Assembly: GCA_003142495.1 (NCBI GenBank) | Contig: PLMM01000077.1 | Span: forward strand, 1-10,346 | DNA: 10,346 bases | Reading direction: 5' to 3' | From: Gemmatimonadota bacterium | Lineage (GTDB): Bacteria; Gemmatimonadota; Gemmatimonadetes; Gemmatimonadales; Gemmatimonadaceae | In this document: in pieces, positions 6,907 through 10,346 of the stretch | How positions within the stretch are numbered: the first letter of the stretch is position 1 | How the letters are laid out: every line of letters starts with the position of its first letter | Translations under genes and position numbers: made by a program | The notes under the pieces: generated by a model | What the model was told of the DNA's origin: nothing | Databases searched by the model: none | Seen by the model: only the letters and a program-made list of their open reading frames with translations

Positions 6907-8393
6907 TCGGGGCGCATCGTTGGAAAGAGAATCACATCGCGTATATGTGATATACCCGACAGATACATGAATAGCCGGTCGATGCCGACGCCGACGCCGC
7001 CCATCGGCGGCATCCCGTGCTCCATCGCGCGCAGATAATCCTCGTCGACGCCGGGCGCTTCCTCGTCGCCGGCGGCACGCAGCTTCGCCTGCGCCTCGAA
7101 GCGACGGCGCTGGTCGATCGGATCATTGAGCTCGCTGAACGCGTTCGCGAGCTCGCGGCCGCCGGCGAAGAGCTCGAAGCGCTCGGTGAGCCCGGGCGCG
7201 CCGCGCTTGGGCTTCGCGAGCGGCGACAGCTCGAGGGGATAGTCTACTACAAAGGTCGGCTCATGCAGCGCGCGCTCGACGTGCGCCTGAAAGAGCTCGT
7301 CGAGCAGCTTGGGCCGAGACAGTGTATCGGGCTTCGCCACACCCGCGCGCTCCGCAGCGCTCTGCAGCTCCGCATCCGACATCGCGAGCGCGTCGCCGCC
7401 GAGCACGGTGTTGAGCGCCGACACCCACTCGATGCGCGGAAAGGGCGTCGCGAGCGCGGGCACCGACGCGGCGTACGCGGGATGCGCGCGCACCGCGTTC
7501 GCGGCCGCGACGAGCAGCTGCTCTACCAGGAGCATCATGTCCGTGTAGTCCGCGTACGCCTGGTACCACTCGAGCATCGTAAACTCGGGGTTGTGCGTGC
7601 GATCGACGCCCTCGTTCCGAAAGTCGTGGCCGATCTCGTACACGGCGTCGAAGCCGCCGACGATCAGCCGCTTGAGATAGAGCTCATCCGCTATGCGCAA
7701 GAAGAGCGGCATGTCGAGCGCGTTGTGGTGCGTCGTGAACGGGCGCGCCGCTGCGCCGCCGTAGAGCGGCTGCAGCACCGGCGTCTCGACCTCGAGAAAG
7801 CCTTTGGCATCGAGAAAGGCTCGGAGCGCGCTGATCATTTTCGATCTCGCGACGAACGACGCGCGCACATCGGGGTGCACCGCGAGATCCACGGCGCGCT
7901 GGCGATAGCGCTGCTCCGGATCGCTGAATCCCGAGTGGCGCACTATCACACCATCGACGGTCTCCTCCTTTCCGAACGGGAGCGGGCGCAGCGACTTCGC
8001 GAGCATCTCGGCGCTCGCGACGCGTACCGTCGCCTCGCCCGTCTTCGTGCGGAACAGCGCACCCGAGATGCCGATCACGTCGCCGATGTCGAAGAGCTTG
8101 AGCGTCTCGGAGAGCTCCTCGCCCAAATCGTCCTTACGGAAGTAGAGCTGGATGCGCCCCGCGTCGTCGGCGAGATGCGCGAAGCTCGTCTTCCCCTGCC
8201 CGCGCCACGCGACGATCCGCCCCGCGACGCGCACGACCTCGCCCTCGTCCGCTTGCCCAAGCGCGGCGACGGCGGACGCCGACGTGTGCGTGCGCACGAA
8301 GCGATACGCGTACGGCGCGATCCCGCGCGCGATCAGCGCGTCGTGCTTCTCGCGGCGCGCCTTGAGAACGAAGTTCTGCTCTTCGGTGGTCAC
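6903..8393 (-). CDS. lysS: Class II lysyl-tRNA synthetase LysS
   Basis: This cytosolic enzyme charges tRNA-Lys with lysine. The 496 residues have an N-terminal OB-fold anticodon-binding domain (about 52-135, with VRVAGRIVAWR and FAHLADDAGRIQLYF) and the class II catalytic core: motif 1 region ending VETPVLQP (202-209), a GGAAARPF lysine/ATP-site segment (212-219), motif 2 FRNEG with HNPEFTMLEWYQAYADY (258-283), and motif 3 GVGVGIDRLFMYLSG (466-480). It ends with IRDVILFPTMRPE, the usual terminus, and has the normal family length. The start is GTG at 8393 within GTGA, overlapping the prfB stop by four bases; GGAG lies about ten bases upstream. The prfB-lysS pairing is also found in Enterobacteria, which supports both calls. 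No residue in the motifs looks damaged. Confidence 0.97.
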   Translation of the reverse strand: MTTEEQNFVLKARREKHDALIARGIAPYAYRFVRTHTSASAVAALGQADEGEVVRVAGRIVAWRGQGKTSFAHLADDAGRIQLYFRKDDLGEELSETLKLFDIGDVIGISGALFRTKTGEATVRVASAEMLAKSLRPLPFGKEETVDGVIVRHSGFSDPEQRYRQRAVDLAVHPDVRASFVARSKMISALRAFLDAKGFLEVETPVLQPLYGGAAARPFTTHHNALDMPLFLRIADELYLKRLIVGGFDAVYEIGHDFRNEGVDRTHNPEFTMLEWYQAYADYTDMMLLVEQLLVAAANAVRAHPAYAASVPALATPFPRIEWVSALNTVLGGDALAMSDAELQSAAERAGVAKPDTLSRPKLLDELFQAHVERALHEPTFVVDYPLELSPLAKPKRGAPGLTERFELFAGGRELANAFSELNDPIDQRRRFEAQAKLRAAGDEEAPGVDEDYLRAMEHGMPPMGGVGVGIDRLFMYLSGISHIRDVILFPTMRPE

Positions 8394-9509
8394 GCTGCGT
8401 TCGCTCCGGGAGCGCCTGCGCGCTTGAGATACGCCTCGATGAATGGATCGATCGCGCCGTCCATCACCTTGCCGACGTCGGTGATCTTGAGCTCCGTGCG
8501 ATGATCGTTGACCATGGTGTACGGCTGAAAGACGTAGCTTCGAATCTGATTCCCGAATGATACGTCGGTCTTCGCGGAATCGACTTCCGCCTTCTTGGCC
8601 TCGCGCGCCTCGACCTCGCGCTGATAGAGCGCGTTCTTCAGCATCTTGAGTGCGGTCTCCTTGTTCTTGTGCTGCGAGCGCTGCTGCTGGCAGCTCGTGA
8701 CGATGCCCGATGGAATGTGCGTGAGGCGCACTGCGGAGCTGGTCTTGTTGACGTGCTGGCCGCCGGCGCCAGACGCGCGGAAGACATCCATGCGAATGTC
8801 CTCGTCGCGCACTTCGATGTTGATCTCCTCGTCGACATCGGGATAGACGAACACCGACGCGAAGCTCGTGTGGCGGCGCGACTGCGAATCGAACGGCGAG
8901 ATGCGCACGAGCCGATGCACGCCGGCCTCGGAGCGGAGGAAGCCGTACGCGTACTCGCCCTTCACCTCGAGCATCGCGCCCTTGATCCCTGCCTCTTCGC
9001 CCTCACTCACGTCGAGCACCTCAACGGAGAAGCCGCGTCGCTCGGCCCAGCGCGTGTACATGCGGAGGAGCATCCCTGCCCAATCCTGCGCCTCGGTGCC
9101 GCCGGCTCCGGCGCTGATCTCGACCATCGCGTTACGCTGATCGTCGGCGCCCTGCAGCATCGAGCGAAGCTCGTACGCGCGAAGCTGATCCTCGAATGAC
9201 GCGAGATCACGATCGAGCTCCGTTGACAGATCGGCGTCGGGCTCGGCCTGCAGCAGCTCGTCGAGCTCCGTCATCTCGCGGAGCTTCGCCTCGAGCCTGT
9301 CGAAGGGCTCGACCCAGTTCTTGATCGTGTTGACTTCCTGAATTACTTCCCGCGCGCGGTCCGGCACGTCCCAGAAGTTGGACTCGGCCATCTGCGCCTC
9401 GCGCGTGCTCAGCGTGACGCGCTTGGTATCCAAGTCAAAGCAACCCCCGGAGCTCGGCGAGTCGCTCATCGTGCCGGCGCAGCTGCCGGGTGCGTTCACT
9501 CTCGGACAT
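8390..9509 (-). CDS. prfB: Peptide chain release factor 2 (RF2), expressed by programmed +1 frameshift
   Basis: RF2 reads UGA and UAA stop codons and triggers peptide release at the ribosome. The product is 372 residues once the frameshift is made: codons 1-24 from 9509 to 9438, one T skipped at 9437, then codon 25 (GAC) onward to the stop at 8390. The stop-codon-reading tripeptide SPF (204-206) marks RF2 rather than RF1, and GGQ (249-251) in ASGAGGQHVNKT is the catalytic loop. An Ala precedes the loop serine where E. coli K-12 has Thr. The helical N domain (about 40-120) includes NFWDVPDRA. ATG 9509 has GGAG eight bases upstream. The 3' frame alone could be opened as an ORF from 9523, but its residues before the shift site do not resemble RF2, while the zero-frame ones do (ERLAELRGLL). 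The stop overlaps lysS as GTGA. Confidence 0.96.
9434..9448 (-). promoter_or_regulatory. prfB +1 programmed frameshift site with in-frame UGA
   Basis: On the minus strand the codons read CGG GGG TTG CTT TGA C. The CTT (9440-9438) followed by TGA (9437-9435) and C is the canonical RF2 slip site, and the G run (9448-9444) is the Shine-Dalgarno-like stimulator at the standard three-base distance from CTT. When RF2 is scarce, ribosomes pause at TGA and slip by one base to make full-length RF2; when RF2 is plentiful they terminate after 24 residues. E. coli has TAT where this gene has TTG. The element is directly visible and both frames encode recognisable RF2 on their side of the shift. Confidence 0.95.
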
Positions 9510-9517
9510 TGGATCCA

Positions 9518-9521
9518 CTCC
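9518..9521 (-). promoter_or_regulatory. prfB ribosome binding site
   Basis: GGAG lies eight bases before the ATG at 9509. It decides the prfB start in favour of the short 24-codon leader frame over longer upstream readings of the same frame. Confidence 0.6.
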
Positions 9522-9566
9522 ACTGATGATGCCGCGCGCGTGCGCGACGACAGGAATACAAACGAC

Positions 9567-9597
9567 GCGAGCCGCTCCGGGCGCCGGAACGGCTCGC
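9567..9597 (-). terminator. GC-rich hairpin upstream of prfB, likely intrinsic terminator of the preceding gene
   Basis: Arms 9567-9580 and 9584-9597 form a 14-bp stem with a three-base loop. The single non-Watson-Crick position is G-U in the minus-strand RNA but C-A on the other strand, which favours function on the minus strand. It is followed by GTCGTTTGTATT, moderately U-rich. It lies 67 bases after the stop of the Pro/Ala-rich gene and 57 before prfB. An alternative is a 5'-leader hairpin of the prfB transcript if the TATATT box just upstream is the promoter. Confidence 0.6.
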
Positions 9598-9603
9598 ATC
9601 TGA

Positions 9604-9609
9604 AATATA
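9604..9609 (-). promoter_or_regulatory. Possible -10 box (TATATT) for the prfB operon
   Basis: TATATT differs from TATAAT at one base and sits in the only A/T-rich patch of this gap. At a 17-base spacing the upstream hexamer is GTGCCG, a poor -35, so support is weak. If used, the transcript would begin at or next to the 14-bp hairpin. Confidence 0.25.
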
Positions 9610-9627
9610 ATCCGACATCGCCTGTGC

Positions 9628-9645
9628 GGCACGACGCATCGTGCC
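9628..9645 (-). other. Short perfect hairpin after the Pro/Ala-rich gene
   Basis: GGCACGA (9628-9634) and TCGTGCC (9639-9645) form a 7-bp stem with a four-base loop, 18 bases after the stop codon at 9664. No U-tract follows directly. It could stabilise the 3' end of the upstream mRNA or be an operator-like palindrome near the possible -10 box. Confidence 0.35.
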
Positions 9646-9663
9646 TTCATCGAGCGAAAGTTC

Positions 9664-10346
9664 CTAGAAGATCTTGGCGCCGCCCGCGAGCACATCGTTG
9701 AGCGCATCCTGGAAGTGCGTCGTATTCTCGGCGAAGTCCTTCCCCATCTGCTCGACGTATTCCTCGTAGCTCTTCTTGATCTCCTCGCGGAAGCTCTCGC
9801 GCAGTGTGCCGTCGCGCTTCCCCTGCGCGTGCCGATCGGGGAAGTACGCGATGATGTCGGAGACGAGCGCACGCGCGAGCCGCTTCGCCTTTTGATTCGG
9901 ATCGTTGGCGAGGAACGGATTGATCGGCGGGCGCGCGGCGGGCGCGCCAACAACCTGCGGTGCGGACGGTCGCGCCACCGGCGCGGTGGCGCGCGGCGTC
10001 GGCATCGAGGACGCGGGCGCGGCCGGTTGCTGCGCCGCGGGAGCCAACGGTGCCGCGGGAGCCGCGGGGGCTGCGGCCAGCGGCGCGGACCGCTGCAGTG
10101 GCAGCGACGCGTACGAGTTCGGCCCCGACGGCCCCGACGGCCCGGAGGGCATAGACGGCTGCGGCGACGACGTCGGCGCGAAGGGCGACATGCGCGGCGG
10201 TACCGCGGGCGCGGTGGGTGCAGCCGGTGGCGGCGCGGTGGGAGCAGGCGCGGACGCGACGGGTGCAGCGGCGGGTGCCGACGCCGCAGGTGCCGACGCC
10301 GCAGGTGCCGACGCCGCAGGTGCCGACGCCGCAGGTGCCGACGCCG
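9664..10346 (-). CDS. Pro/Ala/Ser-rich protein with helical C-terminal domain, 5' end beyond window
   Basis: I do not recognise this gene with certainty. The reading frame is open from the window edge to the TAG at 9664, giving 226 visible residues. An ATG at 10191 is internal to the open frame and probably not the start, because the same low-complexity composition continues upstream of it. The first ~145 residues are a Pro/Ala/Ser-rich linker: perfect APAAS-type repeats at the edge, a short GPS-triplet run (nt 10120-10143), then more PA-rich sequence. The last ~79 residues (from nt 9903) change to a charged helical domain beginning DPNQKAKRLARALVSDI and ending NDVLAGGAKIF. Similar AKRLAR-LVSDI helices, as I recall, occur at the C termini of proteins with N-terminal zinc-ribbon domains in Deltaproteobacteria and relatives. 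A zinc ribbon in the missing N terminus is therefore a guess. No membrane segment is visible. Confidence 0.75.
   Translation of the reverse strand, partial: ASAPAASAPAASAPAASAPAASAPAAAPVASAPAPTAPPPAAPTAPAVPPRMSPFAPTSSPQPSMPSGPSGPSGPNSYASLPLQRSAPLAAAPAAPAAPLAPAAQQPAAPASSMPTPRATAPVARPSAPQVVGAPAARPPINPFLANDPNQKAKRLARALVSDIIAYFPDRHAQGKRDGTLRESFREEIKKSYEEYVEQMGKDFAENTTHFQDALNDVLAGGAKIF
10276..10346 (-). repeat. 15-bp perfect tandem repeat inside coding sequence
   Basis: The unit TGCCGACGCCGCAGG (plus strand) occurs four times without change from 10276 to 10335, with 11 bases of a fifth copy before the window ends. A degenerate unit precedes it at about 10261-10275. Being a multiple of three, each unit adds five residues (Ala-Pro-Ala-Ala-Ser) without a frame change. 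The identity of the copies at the DNA level suggests recent expansion by slippage rather than selection on protein alone. Confidence 0.9.

Larger units (their letters stand above)
9510..9663 (-). other. Intergenic region upstream of prfB
   Basis: These 154 bases separate the stop of the Pro/Ala-rich gene from prfB. No gene is seen. In transcription order it holds a 7-bp hairpin (9645-9628), an A/T-rich patch with a TATATT box (9609-9604), a 14-bp hairpin (9597-9567), a GC-rich stretch and the prfB ribosome binding site. It is the only intergenic gap of this size in the window and so the likeliest place for the operon promoter. Confidence 0.6.

Noticed and set aside
7017..8504. 495-codon open frame on the plus strand, antisense to lysS
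   Set aside because: The minus strand encodes an intact lysyl-tRNA synthetase with all motifs. The antisense frame is Arg/Leu/Glu-rich with no recognisable domain, as expected of a shadow frame in GC-rich coding DNA.
8390..9523. prfB starting at ATG 9523 in the final frame without frameshift
   Set aside because: The first ~30 residues in that frame are unlike RF2, whereas the zero frame from 9509 reads as an RF2 N terminus up to a textbook CTT-TGA-C slip site.
9435..9953. 172-codon minus-strand frame ending at 9435
   Set aside because: Its last 24 codons are the real start of prfB. The upstream part is a shadow of the Pro/Ala-rich gene and crosses the hairpin region.
10120..10143. Collagen-like protein call from GPS triplets
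   Set aside because: There are only about three triplets in a generally Pro/Ala/Ser-rich linker, far too few for a collagen-like helix.

Overview
The window is a compact bacterial stretch of high GC content in which every gene I can support lies on the minus strand, so transcription runs from high to low coordinates. BamA and a LolCD-type transporter show a diderm (outer-membrane) bacterium. The same locus carries McsA, McsB and ClpC, the protein-arginine phosphorylation module best known from Firmicutes. Together with the base composition and the sequence style of the proteins, this suggests Gemmatimonadota or a related phylum. The phylum is an inference, not something the sequence proves.

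Layout in order of transcription: (1) From the right edge to 9664, the 3' part of a gene for a Pro/Ala/Ser-rich protein with a helical C-terminal domain. Its coding sequence contains a perfect 15-bp tandem repeat that runs off the window. (2) 9510-9663, an intergenic region with two hairpins and a possible -10 box. (3) prfB (RF2, 9509-8390), which has a classic programmed +1 frameshift at codon 25. (4) lysS (8393-6903). (5) lolC/E-type permease (6906-5656). (6) lolD ATPase (5659-4961). (7) mcsA (4961-4473). (8) mcsB (4476-3397). (9) clpC (3344-861), after a 52-bp gap that holds its own ribosome binding site and a small hairpin. (10) A 13-bp perfect hairpin between clpC and the next gene. (11) The 5' part of bamA (778 to the left edge).

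From prfB to mcsB every stop codon overlaps the next start codon (GTGA, ATGA, ATGA, TGATG, GTGA), so six genes look transcribed and translationally coupled as one unit, with clpC close behind. The genes join three jobs: translation (RF2, lysyl-tRNA synthetase), outer-membrane biogenesis (lipoprotein release by LolCD, beta-barrel insertion by BamA), and protein quality control by arginine phosphorylation (McsA activator, McsB kinase, ClpC unfoldase).

The most interesting points are the insertion of mcsA-mcsB-clpC between lolD and bamA, the apparent loss of the RDxxRA allosteric motif in McsB, the RF2-sensing frameshift at the head of the coupled operon, and the in-frame tandem repeat at the right edge. 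I see no mobile element, CRISPR array, tRNA or rRNA. Most of the sequence is ordinary, well-conserved core genes.
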